Shown: piece by piece, positions 9,965-18,628 of the stretch
Numbering within the stretch: the first letter of the stretch is position 1
Layout: every line of letters begins with the position of its first letter
Assembly (NCBI RefSeq): GCF_003335045.1
Contig: NZ_QOZG01000008.1
Span: 62,001 to 126,000, forward strand
Length of the DNA stretch: 64,000 nucleotides
Direction of reading: 5' to 3'
Origin: Paramesorhizobium salinisoli
GTDB lineage: Bacteria > Pseudomonadota > Alphaproteobacteria > Rhizobiales > Rhizobiaceae
Notes under the pieces: generated by a model
What the model was told of the DNA's origin: nothing
The model's database searches: none
The model's input: only the letters and a program-made list of their open reading frames with translations
Program-made: the position numbers and the translations under genes

Positions 9965-11878
9965 ATGATACAGAAATTCGATGTCATCATTATCGGTGGT
10001 GGACATGCCGGTTGCGAAGCCGCCGCTGCGTCAGCTCGCTTCGGCGCGCTCACGGCGCTGGTCACGCATCGTTTTGATACCATCGGTGTCATGTCGTGCA
10101 ATCCAGCGATCGGCGGGTTGGGAAAGGGGCATCTGGTCCGCGAGATTGATGCGCTTGACGGCCTTATGGGGCGCGTGGCTGATGCGGCGGGCATTCAATT
10201 CCGTCTTCTCAATCGACGCAAGGGTCCGGCGGTGCGTGGCCCCCGGACACAAGCCGACCGCAAACTCTATCGCTTGGCGATGCAGGATGCGATACGCGCG
10301 CAGGAGAATCTCGTTATCATTGAAGGCGGCGTCGATGATCTGGTGATTGAGGAGCAATCGGTCGTCGGCGTTAAACTAACAGATGGGCGGGTTTTCAACG
10401 CTGGCGCTGTGGTTTTAACGTCAGGCACGTTCCTGCGCGGGCTTATTCATATAGGCGAGAAGAAAATCCCCGCCGGACGGATGGGTGAGCAACCAGCGCT
10501 TGGGCTATCGGACACGCTGAAGGCGCAAGGCTTCACACTCGGTCGCCTCAAGACGGGTACGCCGCCGCGTCTTGATGGCCGTACAATCGATTGGAATGGC
10601 CTTGATATGCAGAAGCCGGACGATGTGCCGGTGCCATTTTCCTTGATGACCGACCGCATTGCCACACCGCAGATCGATTGCGGCATTACGCGAACCACGC
10701 CGGTCACCCACGCGATCATACGCGAGAATCTGCACCGTTCGGCGATGTATTCCGGTTCCATCGAAGGGATCGGACCGCGCTACTGTCCTTCTGTTGAAGA
10801 TAAGATCGTCAAATTCGGAGACCGCGACGGACACCAGATTTTCCTGGAACCGGAAGGGCTCGACGACCAAACAGTTTATCCGAACGGCATTTCGACTTCG
10901 TTGCCTGAAGATGTTCAGTTAAAGCTGCTAGCGACCATTCCCGGATTGGAGCATGCGGTGATGCTGCAACCCGGCTATGCGATCGAGTATGATTTTATCG
11001 ATCCGCGCGAACTGGAGCGCAGCCTGGAAACCCGAAAGATTCGTGGTCTGTTCTTTGCCGGGCAGATCAACGGCACGACCGGTTATGAAGAGGCGGCTGC
11101 GCAGGGGTTGTTAGCCGGATTGAATGCTGCGCGTCGAGCAAGCGGAGCGGAACTCACTATACTCCATCGAACGGAAGCCTATCTCGGAGTGATGGTCGAT
11201 GATCTGACATCGCGTGGCGTCAGTGAGCCATATCGTATGTTCACGTCGCGGGCGGAATTCCGGCTTTCACTTCGGGCTGACAATGCGGACCAGAGGCTGA
11301 CGCCATTGGCCGACAGGCTCGGGATTCTCGGTGGTTTGCGAAGAACCCGCTATGCAGAACGGGAGGGCAAGCTGGACACAGCGCGGCGCCAGGTGCAGCA
11401 ATTGTCGATCTCGCCGAACATGGCTGATAAATATGGGTTTCAACTGAACAAGGACGGCGTCCGCCGATCAGCTTACGATCTACTGGCCTATCCCGGCATT
11501 GATCTCGAGAGACTTGCTGCGATCTGGCCGGAGTTGCAGTCTTTCGATCCTGCTACTCGGGAGGCGCTGGAGGTCGAGGCGCAGTACTCGGTATATCTTG
11601 ACCGGCAGCAATCGGACATTGCTATCATGGAGCGAGAGGAACGTCTGCTGATACCGGACGATATTGAATTTGGGTCAGTTGCCGGATTATCCAATGAGCT
11701 GAAGCAGAAACTTACGCAGCGACGGCCGAAATCTGTCGCCGAAACGCAGCGGATTGATGGCATGACGCCGGCCGCTTTGGCCTTGATCATAACACAGATA
11801 CGGCGTCATGGGACGCGGCGTGGCGTAGAGGATACTGTGGGACATGGACGCGAAGCACACGGGCAGGATGTCGCGTGA
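9965..11878 (+). CDS. mnmG: tRNA uridine-5-carboxymethylaminomethyl(34) synthesis enzyme MnmG (GidA)
   Basis: FAD-dependent partner of MnmE in wobble-uridine modification. From the ATG at 9965 (preceded by GAGAGTGAG) the protein has 637 residues. The FAD-binding [10 protein letters not shown] is at residues 11-20, followed by [21 protein letters not shown], the GRMGEQP and LKTGTPPR segments, and [18 protein letters not shown]. An upstream in-frame ATG at 9935 would add ten residues not seen in the family. The C-terminal tail after [10 protein letters not shown] is slightly extended. The stop overlaps the rsmG GTG start (GTGA). Confidence 0.97.
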   Translation: MIQKFDVIIIGGGHAGCEAAAASARFGALTALVTHRFDTIGVMSCNPAIGGLGKGHLVREIDALDGLMGRVADAAGIQFRLLNRRKGPAVRGPRTQADRKLYRLAMQDAIRAQENLVIIEGGVDDLVIEEQSVVGVKLTDGRVFNAGAVVLTSGTFLRGLIHIGEKKIPAGRMGEQPALGLSDTLKAQGFTLGRLKTGTPPRLDGRTIDWNGLDMQKPDDVPVPFSLMTDRIATPQIDCGITRTTPVTHAIIRENLHRSAMYSGSIEGIGPRYCPSVEDKIVKFGDRDGHQIFLEPEGLDDQTVYPNGISTSLPEDVQLKLLATIPGLEHAVMLQPGYAIEYDFIDPRELERSLETRKIRGLFFAGQINGTTGYEEAAAQGLLAGLNAARRASGAELTILHRTEAYLGVMVDDLTSRGVSEPYRMFTSRAEFRLSLRADNADQRLTPLADRLGILGGLRRTRYAEREGKLDTARRQVQQLSISPNMADKYGFQLNKDGVRRSAYDLLAYPGIDLERLAAIWPELQSFDPATREALEVEAQYSVYLDRQQSDIAIMEREERLLIPDDIEFGSVAGLSNELKQKLTQRRPKSVAETQRIDGMTPAALALIITQIRRHGTRRGVEDTVGHGREAHGQDVA

Positions 11879-12546
11879 TCGAAAAACGTTATCTGCAACT
11901 GCGGAATCTCGTTCCGGTTGTTTCACGTGAAACAGTCGAAACGCTTGAGACCTTTGAAGTTCTGTTTCGGAAATGGTCATCCGCCATCAATCTTGCTTCT
12001 CCCTCGACTCTTCCAGGCCTGTGGGAGCGTCATATTCTTGATAGTGTACAGCTGTTTTCTCTGGCTCCCCAGGCCCGTAAATGGCTCGATCTCGGTTCCG
12101 GCGGCGGATTTCCGGGCGTTGTTCTGGCGATTCTTCTCAAGGAGCGGGCGGACTCATCGATCGACCTCGTGGAAAGCAACGGCAAAAAAGCAGCATTCTT
12201 GCGAACAGCAATTGCCCAGGCTAAAGCCCCGGGCAGGGTGCATGCGCAACGGATCGAGACGATTTGGGGGCAGATAAAGACGCCTGATGTCGTTACCGCC
12301 AGGGCATTGGCGCCTCTGAACGTTTTATTATCGCTGACCGAACCTTGGCTGACATCAGGCGCCACCGCGCTATTTCAAAAAGGGCGGGATTATCGCCGTG
12401 AAATCGATGAAAGCCATGACGAGTGGACATACGATCTGGTAGAACATCCAAGTGCTGTCGGGGAAGAGTCGGTTATTCTTCAAATTAGCAATTTGAGGAA
12501 TATCAGGCAGAGCGATCGCATTTCGCGCCAAATCCCGATGGCATAA
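11875..12546 (+). CDS. rsmG: 16S rRNA (guanine(527)-N(7))-methyltransferase RsmG (GidB)
   Basis: Methylates N7 of G527 in 16S rRNA using S-adenosylmethionine. The 223-residue protein starts with GTG at 11875, overlapping the mnmG stop. The segment [10 protein letters not shown] and the SAM-binding [11 protein letters not shown] at about residues 65-75 are diagnostic; ARALAPL and FQKGRDY follow. The gene also hosts a perfect parS site near its 5' end, coding for VVSRETV, so its N-terminal codons are constrained by centromere function as well as by protein sequence. It sits 21 bp before parA. Confidence 0.96.
   Translation: MIEKRYLQLRNLVPVVSRETVETLETFEVLFRKWSSAINLASPSTLPGLWERHILDSVQLFSLAPQARKWLDLGSGGGFPGVVLAILLKERADSSIDLVESNGKKAAFLRTAIAQAKAPGRVHAQRIETIWGQIKTPDVVTARALAPLNVLLSLTEPWLTSGATALFQKGRDYRREIDESHDEWTYDLVEHPSAVGEESVILQISNLRNIRQSDRISRQIPMA
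11919..11934. other. parS centromere-like site 3 (perfect, inside rsmG)
   Basis: A second perfect TGTTTCACGTGAAACA lies within codons 15-20 of rsmG, 0.6 kb from parA. Placement of parS inside the gidB gene next to parAB is known in other bacteria. It brings the strong or near-perfect sites to three within 2.1 kb. Confidence 0.93.
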
Positions 12547-12567
12547 GCAGGAGCCGAGGCGACAGCG

Positions 12568-13365
12568 ATGACAAACAAGACTCGTATCATAACGATTGCC
12601 AACCAGAAAGGCGGCGTCGGCAAGACGACGACCGCCATCAATCTGGCTACAGCGCTGGCGGCGATCGGCGAGATGGTGCTGATCGTCGATCTGGATCCAC
12701 AGGGCAACGCCAGCACCGGTCTCGGTATCGACCGGCGCAACCGTGCGCATTCCTCCTATGATGTTCTTACGCAGGCGGCGTCCGTACAGGAAGCTGCCGT
12801 GGCAACGGATGTGCCCAATCTCTATATCGTCCCGTCAACCCTCGATCTTCTCGGGATAGAGATGGAAATAGCGCAGGCGCCGGACCGAACGCGCCGCCTG
12901 CGCAATGCGTTGCGTTTCGATTCGCAAGTTTCAGAGCGCTACACTTATATTTTGGTCGATTGTCCGCCGTCGCTCAACCTCCTGACGCTCAATGCGATGG
13001 CGGCCGCCGATTCCGTGCTGGTGCCGTTGCAGTGTGAATTCTTCGCCCTGGAAGGGCTCAGCCAGCTTCTGGAGACTGTCGAGCAGGTAAGAAACTCGCT
13101 TAACCCTGATCTGTCGATTCAGGGCATCGTCTTGACCATGTTTGACAGCCGCAACAATCTGGCGGCGCAGGTGGTCGATGATGTGAGGTCCTTTATGGGA
13201 GAAAAGGTCTATCGGACGGTCATTCCCCGCAATGTCCGAGTTTCGGAGGCGCCGTCGCACGGAAAGCCAGCGATCCTCTACGATCTAAAGTGCGCCGGCA
13301 GTCAGGCTTATCTTCAGCTTGCCTCGGAAGTCATACAGCGTGAACGACGGTTGCGCGCCGCCTAA
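12568..13365 (+). CDS. parA: Chromosome partitioning ATPase ParA
   Basis: MinD/ParA ATPase that segregates the ParB-parS origin complex by DNA-bound ATP cycling. The 265-residue length without an N-terminal HTH marks the chromosomal type (plasmid RepA-type ParA is longer). The deviant Walker A motif KGGVGKTT is at residues 14-21 with the signature lysine K14; LIVDLDPQGN and ILVDCPPSLNLL follow, and the C-terminus has RNVRVSEAPSHGKP, typical of chromosomal ParA/Soj. It is the fourth gene of mnmE-mnmG-rsmG-parA-parB; parB begins 30 bp downstream. Confidence 0.97.
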   Translation: MTNKTRIITIANQKGGVGKTTTAINLATALAAIGEMVLIVDLDPQGNASTGLGIDRRNRAHSSYDVLTQAASVQEAAVATDVPNLYIVPSTLDLLGIEMEIAQAPDRTRRLRNALRFDSQVSERYTYILVDCPPSLNLLTLNAMAAADSVLVPLQCEFFALEGLSQLLETVEQVRNSLNPDLSIQGIVLTMFDSRNNLAAQVVDDVRSFMGEKVYRTVIPRNVRVSEAPSHGKPAILYDLKCAGSQAYLQLASEVIQRERRLRAA

Positions 13366-13395
13366 TTCGATTCGAATACGAAACAATAGTGAAAG

Positions 13396-14283
13396 TTGCT
13401 GCAGATGAACGATGATCCTTCCAAAAAGCGCCTTGGCCGGGGACTGGCGGCTTTGATTGGCGAGATGGACCGTCCGGCGGAAGGCAGACAAGCGCCGATC
13501 CCGCTCGAACGTCATGTTCCCATCGAATTCATCAGCCGCAATCCGCGCAATCCGCGTCGAGCCTTCAAGGATCTTGAACTTGAGGATTTGGCGCAATCGA
13601 TTCGCGAGCATGGCGTGGTGCAGCCCGTCGTCGTTCGCCCCGCGCCTGGAGTTCCCGATCGTTACGAACTGATTGCCGGCGAGCGTCGCTGGCGCGCCGC
13701 CCAGCGCGCCGGCCTGACGGTTCTTCCTATCATCATGCGCGATGTGGATGACCGGGTCGCGTTGGAACTGGCCATTATCGAGAACGTCCAGCGGGCCGAT
13801 CTCAATCCAGTCGAAGAGGCTGCAGGATATCAGCAACTCATCGAGGAACATGACTATACGCAGGCCGATCTGGCTCAGGTCATCGGTAAAAGCCGCAGCC
13901 ATGTCGCCAATACGCTGCGGCTCCTGAAGCTACCCGACAACGTCCAGGAGATGATCACCGACGGCGCGCTATCCGCAGGCCATGCCCGTTGTCTGGTGAC
14001 AGCGGAAAATCCCGCGGTGCTCGCCGAGCGGATCGTGCGTGAAGGGCTTTCGGTACGGCAGGCGGAAGCGTTGACCCAGTCCGAAGGGAAGGGCGGGGCT
14101 GATCGCAAGGAAAAGGCCCCATCTGTCGAAAAGGACGCCGATACGAAGGCGCTTGAAAAGCTTCTATCCGACGTTACCGGAATGAAGGTGGAAATCAATC
14201 ATCGCGAAAAGGGCGGCGAGGTGCGCATCCGCTATGCTTCGCTGGAGCAGCTCGATGAAGTCTGCCGTCGACTGCAAAGCTAA
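13396..14283 (+). CDS. parB: Chromosome partitioning protein ParB (CTPase, parS-binding)
   Basis: Binds parS, spreads on DNA as a CTP-dependent clamp and stimulates ParA. The 295-residue protein opens with KKRLGRGLAALIGE, the usual chromosomal ParB N-terminus that contacts ParA. It has IRNPRNPRR-like boxes, the CTP-binding GERRWRAAQRAG at about residues 95-106, ENVQRADLNPVEEA, a helix-turn-helix (QADLAQVIGKSRSHVANTL) at about 156-175, and a C-terminal dimerisation region after a charged linker. The strong parS sites in the window are its expected targets. Confidence 0.97.
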   Translation: MLQMNDDPSKKRLGRGLAALIGEMDRPAEGRQAPIPLERHVPIEFISRNPRNPRRAFKDLELEDLAQSIREHGVVQPVVVRPAPGVPDRYELIAGERRWRAAQRAGLTVLPIIMRDVDDRVALELAIIENVQRADLNPVEEAAGYQQLIEEHDYTQADLAQVIGKSRSHVANTLRLLKLPDNVQEMITDGALSAGHARCLVTAENPAVLAERIVREGLSVRQAEALTQSEGKGGADRKEKAPSVEKDADTKALEKLLSDVTGMKVEINHREKGGEVRIRYASLEQLDEVCRRLQS

Positions 14284-14322
14284 TTTCGTCATGAAATTCA
14301 ATTAGTTACTGGAGATTTGATT

Positions 14323-14348
14323 CCGAAACAGATGATTATCTGTTTCGG
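14323..14348. other. Perfect hairpin between convergent parB and holA
   Basis: CCGAAACAGAT-GATT-ATCTGTTTCGG forms an 11-bp perfect stem with a 4-base loop 40 bp past the parB stop and covers the holA stop codon (14336-14338). No T-run follows on either strand, so it is a terminator-like or mRNA 3'-end stabilising structure rather than a classical intrinsic terminator. Confidence 0.6.
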
Positions 14349-15382
14349 CCTGCGCGAGCCGCTTCCACAGTGAAGGCAAGCAATGTCTGCCGAATGATCG
14401 GAATTGCCAGCGCCGCATTCTGGCGGCTTTCCAGGATCGTTTTTTGCAGGCGCTCCATGACGCGGGCAAGGCTTTCGCCGGTCCAGCGGCCGAGGGCGTT
14501 TTCCACGAGTTTGCGACGGCTGAAAAAGATCGGCGGCTTAGCCGAAGCAACCGCCGCCGCTATCGGCTTGCGCTCCTGCTCGATGGCATGACGCAGGAGC
14601 TGTATCTGTTGAAACTGCCGCATGGCTGCATTCAGGATAAGAAAAGGCGCTGAACCGGATTTGACGACGCGATCGAAGGCCGTGCCAAAGCGCGCAATAT
14701 CCCCGGTCAGGATGGCATCGATGATCTCATCATAGGAGAGCGCGCTGACATCGCCGACGGCTTCGCGGACGTCATCGGCGGTTATGCGTTCCTGGCCATG
14801 GGCGTAGAGGCACAGCTTTTCCAGTTCTCCACGCGTCGCTAGGCGGTCACCACCGAGATTGTCGCGCAGCATCTGCCGCGCCTCGAGCGTGATCTGCAGC
14901 TTTTCGCGTGAAAGAACGTCATCGATGACCGCGTCCACTCCTCGCGAGTCATCGGAATAGCAGGGCAGCGCCATGGCGAAGGAGCCGCCTTCGACAATCG
15001 TACGCAATGCGGCGCCTTTCTTCAGGTCACCGGCTTCGATGAGAATCCGCGTGTCGGTCGGCGGCTCTGCCACCAACAGCTTGACGGCATCGGCCAGCCC
15101 CTTCTGGCCGGCGGCGTTGCGTACCCATATCAACCGTTCGCCGCCGAACATGGAAATGGTCCGGGCTTCATCCGAGAGCCTCGCCGGATCGGAGTCGATA
15201 GCGTCCGCCTCAAGGCGGATGACGGCAAAGGGATCGTCAAGCGCCAGGCCTGTCGATCTGGCGAACCGGGCGGCGCGTTCGCTGACGAGCCCCTTGTCGG
15301 GGCCATAGACAAGCACGATTACCGATGATTTGTCGGACCCGCCGAGAAAAGCGTCGACTTCGTGGGATTTCTTCTGCGCCAT
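14336..15382 (-). CDS. holA: DNA polymerase III subunit delta
   Basis: Clamp-loader subunit that opens the beta sliding clamp. The 348 residues include VLVYGPDKGLVSERA at the N-terminus, the degenerate AAA+ fold without a working P-loop, and the C-terminal collar region (FLILNAAMRQFQQIQLLRHAIEQ, then FSRRKLVENALGRW). In Rhizobiales holA usually follows leuS-lptE; here an ABC transporter is upstream instead, with 77 bp between the ATPase stop and the holA start, so it might be read from that operon or from a promoter in the gap. It converges with parB. Confidence 0.93.
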   Translation of the reverse strand: MAQKKSHEVDAFLGGSDKSSVIVLVYGPDKGLVSERAARFARSTGLALDDPFAVIRLEADAIDSDPARLSDEARTISMFGGERLIWVRNAAGQKGLADAVKLLVAEPPTDTRILIEAGDLKKGAALRTIVEGGSFAMALPCYSDDSRGVDAVIDDVLSREKLQITLEARQMLRDNLGGDRLATRGELEKLCLYAHGQERITADDVREAVGDVSALSYDEIIDAILTGDIARFGTAFDRVVKSGSAPFLILNAAMRQFQQIQLLRHAIEQERKPIAAAVASAKPPIFFSRRKLVENALGRWTGESLARVMERLQKTILESRQNAALAIPIIRQTLLAFTVEAARAGRNR

Positions 15383-15459
15383 GGGCTTTGCTTAGAACAA
15401 GTCGTGGCCGAATGGAACCGTTTAGCGCCCGATCTGCAGGACAAGACCGGCGTTGCAGA

Positions 15460-16254
15460 TCACTCGATCAAAAGCGCATCATCGTCCAAATTCTGGCCAC
15501 GGACGCGGCGGAACATCTCGATCAAATCCTCCACGCCGAGGTTCTTCCTGTTATCGCCGGTGACGTCGAGCACGATGCTGCCACCGTGCAGCATGATAGT
15601 GCGCGTACCGAAATCCAGCGCCTGGCGCATCGAATGGGTCACCATCAATGTGGTCAGTTTGTTTTCGTTCACCAGCGACTGGGTCAGTTCCATGACATAT
15701 TCGGCCATTCCGGGGTCGAGCGCCGCCGTATGCTCGTCGAGAAGCAGGACCTCGGAGCCGGCAAGCGTCGCCATGACCAGTGAGAGGGCCTGCCGCTGGC
15801 CGCCTGAGAGGAGATCCATGCGATCATGCATGCGATTTTCGAGCCCCAGATTGAGCGCGGCGACGCGCTCATGAAAATAGGCGCGGCGGTTGCTGCCCAG
15901 CGCCGGCGCCAGGCCGCGCCGCTTGCCGCGCGCTGCGGCGAGCGCCAGATTTTCTTCGATGGTCAGCGCGCCGCAACTGCCGGTCAGCGGATCCTGGAAT
16001 ACCCGCGCGACAAGTCCGGCCCGGTCGGCCGTCGGCTTGCGGGTAACATTCTTGCCGCTGATGATTACCTTGCCTTCCGTCGGCAAGATGTCGCCGGCCA
16101 GAACGCCAAGCAGCGTCGATTTACCGGCTCCGTTCGAGCCGATGACGGTGACGAAAGCTCCTTGATCGATGGTCAAATTGACGCCGGACAGCGCTTGTTT
16201 CTGTAGCGGCGTGCCGCGCCCGAAGATAACGCCGAGGTTCGATATCTCGATCAT
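15460..16254 (-). CDS. ABC transporter ATP-binding protein (TrpZ/COG1101 type)
   Basis: ATPase of a three-gene importer. The 264 residues contain Walker A GSNGAGKST near residue 40, the ABC signature LSGGQRQ, Walker B LLLDEHTAALDP and the H-loop VTHSMRQAL. The protein resembles the COG1101 ATPases that accompany PF04392-type binding proteins and BPD_transp_2 permeases. Its ATG overlaps the permease stop (ATGA). The binding-protein class is sometimes linked to aromatic amino acids (TrpXYZ), but no substrate can be inferred from this sequence. Confidence 0.92.
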   Translation of the reverse strand: MIEISNLGVIFGRGTPLQKQALSGVNLTIDQGAFVTVIGSNGAGKSTLLGVLAGDILPTEGKVIISGKNVTRKPTADRAGLVARVFQDPLTGSCGALTIEENLALAAARGKRRGLAPALGSNRRAYFHERVAALNLGLENRMHDRMDLLSGGQRQALSLVMATLAGSEVLLLDEHTAALDPGMAEYVMELTQSLVNENKLTTLMVTHSMRQALDFGTRTIMLHGGSIVLDVTGDNRKNLGVEDLIEMFRRVRGQNLDDDALLIE

Positions 16255-17132
16255 GCGGCGGCTCCTCCACGGCGAAGGCGCGGCAAGATCAGCGCGACGG
16301 TGACGAGGACGGCTGTAACCAGATTGAGGTCCGACGCCTTGAGGCCGAGAAAATCGCTCGACAGGGCAAACTGGATGGCAATGCGGTAAATGATTGATCC
16401 GCCGACGCAGCCAAGCAGCGCGACCAGCAAAAGGCGGCTGCGAAACAGCGTTTCGCCAATGATGACCGCCGCCAGGCCGACGACGATGGTGCCAACGCCC
16501 GCGGTGACATCGGCAAAGCCGTTGGTCTGGGCGAACAGCGATCCTCCCAACGCAACCAGGGCATTTGAAAGTGCCATTCCGAGATATATTTGCCTGTCTG
16601 TCTTGACGCCCTGGGCGCGTGCCATGCGCGGATTGGCGCCGGTCGCGCGCATGGCAAGGCCCATATCGCTCTCCAGAAAGCGCCAGACCAGCAGGACGGC
16701 GGCTGCGACGAGGACGGCCGCGAACAGCGGGCGGACGTAAAAATCCGGAAGGCCATGCCCGTAGAAGGGCGAGATCATGGTGTCCTGGTTGATCAAGGCG
16801 ACGTTCGGGCGGCCCATCACCCGCAGATTGACCGAGAAAAGCGCGATCATGGTCAGGATCGATGCGAGGAGATTAAGGATGCGAAAGCGGACGTTCAAAG
16901 TAGCCGTGACAAGTCCGGCAGCGGCGCCGGCCAGCATGGCGATACCTGCCGCCAGCCAGGCATTCATGCCTGCGATAATCAGAACAGCGGTGACGGCCGC
17001 GCCGAGCGGGAACGACCCGTCGACGGTGAGATCGGGAAAATCGAGCACGCGAAAGGCGAGATAGACGCCAATTGCGACAAAGGAAAAGACGAGACCTAGC
17101 TCGACCGCACCCCAAAAGGCGATCTGGCTCAC
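16251..17132 (-). CDS. ABC transporter permease (BPD_transp_2, COG4120 type)
   Basis: Membrane component of the importer, 293 residues and strongly hydrophobic, with roughly eight to ten predicted membrane segments. Features include FRVLDFPDLTVDGSFPLGAAV near the N-terminus, a motif very characteristic of this permease class, and the cytoplasmic loop RATGANPRMARAQGV that docks with the ATPase. It is translationally coupled to the ATPase gene and separated from the binding-protein gene by 151 bp with a strong stem-loop. Confidence 0.92.
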   Translation of the reverse strand: MSQIAFWGAVELGLVFSFVAIGVYLAFRVLDFPDLTVDGSFPLGAAVTAVLIIAGMNAWLAAGIAMLAGAAAGLVTATLNVRFRILNLLASILTMIALFSVNLRVMGRPNVALINQDTMISPFYGHGLPDFYVRPLFAAVLVAAAVLLVWRFLESDMGLAMRATGANPRMARAQGVKTDRQIYLGMALSNALVALGGSLFAQTNGFADVTAGVGTIVVGLAAVIIGETLFRSRLLLVALLGCVGGSIIYRIAIQFALSSDFLGLKASDLNLVTAVLVTVALILPRLRRGGAAA

Positions 17133-17214
17133 TGTGAACGATCCTTCAAATACCGGCCTGCGGGCAGACCATGTGCAACGGGCGTTGTCCCGATATGGAG
17201 AACGGCGCTGATAT

Positions 17215-17246
17215 GAACACGGCGGCGGAAGTCCGCCGCCGTGTTC
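17215..17246 (-). other. Strong stem-loop between binding-protein and permease genes
   Basis: A perfect 15-bp stem (GAACACGGCGGCGGA with its complement) and 2-base centre lies between the binding-protein stop and the permease start. There is no following T-run in the direction of transcription. Such hairpins after binding-protein genes often protect the upstream mRNA or partly terminate, giving excess binding protein over permease. Confidence 0.7.
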
Positions 17247-17283
17247 AATGGAAAATTATCGTGCAGATGTCCAGAGGTATCGT

Positions 17284-18237
17284 TTACTTGATAACCTTGG
17301 TGGCGCGATCGATGAGGGCCTGCGGCAGTTCCACGCCCATCTTCTTCGCGGCAACGAGATTAACGACGAGATCGGTACCTGCTGCGATCTTGACCGGGAT
17401 GTCGCCCGGCTTTTCTCCGTTGAGAACGCGGGCGACAATGGCGCCGGTCTGCTTGCCGACATCATGATAGTTGAAGCCGAGGGCGGCAATTGCGCCTCGA
17501 TTGACTGAATCGGTGTCAGCGGTGAAAAGCGGGATCTTGTTTTCCTCCGCGACTGCAACCGCGCCTTCCAGTGCCGAAACGATCGTGTTGTCGGTCGGAA
17601 CGTAGATGATGTCGGCGCGTCCGACGAGCGCACGCGCAGCGCCCTGTACATCGGCGGAGCGGGTGGCGGTCGATTCAACCACCGACAGGCCGGCTGCGGA
17701 GGCGGCTTCCTTCAAGGCGGCGAGAAGCGAGACGGAATTGGTTTCCCCGGAATTATAGAGAAAGCCGATGGTCTTGGCATTGGGCAGGATTTCCTTGATC
17801 AGCTTGACGTGATCGGCCACTGGCGACATGTCGGAAAGGCCGGTGACATTGCCGCCCGGCTTCTCCAAATCCTTCACCAACTGCGCGCCGAGCGGATCGG
17901 ATACGGCGGTGAATACGACAGGTATGTCGCGCGTTGCGGAGACCACGGCCTGGGCGGAGGGGGTGGAGATTGGAACGATCACATCGGGATTGTCGCCGAT
18001 GAACTGCCGGGCGATCTGCGCGGCGGTGGCGGCATTGCCCTGCGCGGATTCATAGATGAACTTGAGATTTTCGCCTTCCTTGAAACCGGCTTCGGCCAAG
18101 GCTTCCTTGACGCCGTCACGCGTCGCATCGAGCGCGGGGTGCTCGACGATGGCCGTTACGGCTACAGTCACGTCGCGCGCTGCAGCCGGTGTTGCAAGAG
18201 CCGTGGCGGCGAAAAGCGCCAGTATAATCGAACGCAT
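17284..18237 (-). CDS. ABC transporter substrate-binding protein (PF04392 family)
   Basis: Periplasmic receptor of the importer, 317 residues. The N-terminus MRSIILALFAATALATPAAA is a signal peptide cleaved near residue 20. The mature part has the two-lobed fold of the PF04392 family (AIVEHPALDATRDGVKEAL, then VPISTPSAQAVVSATRDIPVVFTAVSDPLGAQLV, and IYVPTDNTIVSALE). It is the first gene of the operon and separated from the permease by a long hairpin, which fits its expected higher expression. TrpX-like tryptophan binding is a possibility but not provable here. Confidence 0.92.
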   Translation of the reverse strand: MRSIILALFAATALATPAAARDVTVAVTAIVEHPALDATRDGVKEALAEAGFKEGENLKFIYESAQGNAATAAQIARQFIGDNPDVIVPISTPSAQAVVSATRDIPVVFTAVSDPLGAQLVKDLEKPGGNVTGLSDMSPVADHVKLIKEILPNAKTIGFLYNSGETNSVSLLAALKEAASAAGLSVVESTATRSADVQGAARALVGRADIIYVPTDNTIVSALEGAVAVAEENKIPLFTADTDSVNRGAIAALGFNYHDVGKQTGAIVARVLNGEKPGDIPVKIAAGTDLVVNLVAAKKMGVELPQALIDRATKVIK

Positions 18238-18471
18238 GAAAATCTCCCTATTTAGCGTCGTCTAAAGCGTCTTATTGAAGCGGGTAAATGAAATCAACGC
18301 GTCATCAAGGACGCTGCGGCTCATCCTTCCCCCCGATTTTTGGGAGTATCTTCAAGCGAGGAGATTTTGTCATGCAAATAATACAAAGCTGCGAATAATA
18401 CCAGAGGCGCAGCTTCTTCGTCGACCGTTTGGGACGAGGAACCGATGTGTCCGGGACGGACCGCGATCGAA

Positions 18472-18548
18472 TGGTGATCCCGACTGGATTCGAACCAGTG
18501 ACCCTCAGATTAGGAATCTGATGCTCTATCCTACTGAGCTACGGGACC
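18472..18548 (-). tRNA. tRNA-Arg (anticodon CCU)
   Basis: A complete cloverleaf on the minus strand, 77 nt with CCA encoded. Acceptor stem GGTCCCG pairs with CGGGATC (one G-U); D stem GCTC/GAGC; anticodon stem TCAGA/TCTGA with loop TTCCTAA, so the anticodon is CCT, reading AGG; T arm ACTGG-TTCGAAT-CCAGT. tRNA genes are common integration sites, but no integrase, attachment repeat or island-like gene is next to this one. Confidence 0.97.
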
Positions 18549-18628
18549 ACACGAGCGACACATACTGTTTTTCGCTGCGTTAGCCAAGCCTGCAAGCCGC
18601 TGGATGGGGAGTTTTCCCGGCACAGACG

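Noticed and set aside
18275-18583. A 102-codon plus-strand frame crossing the tRNA region
   Set aside because: Spans the whole tRNA-Arg gene on the opposite strand and has no similarity to known proteins.
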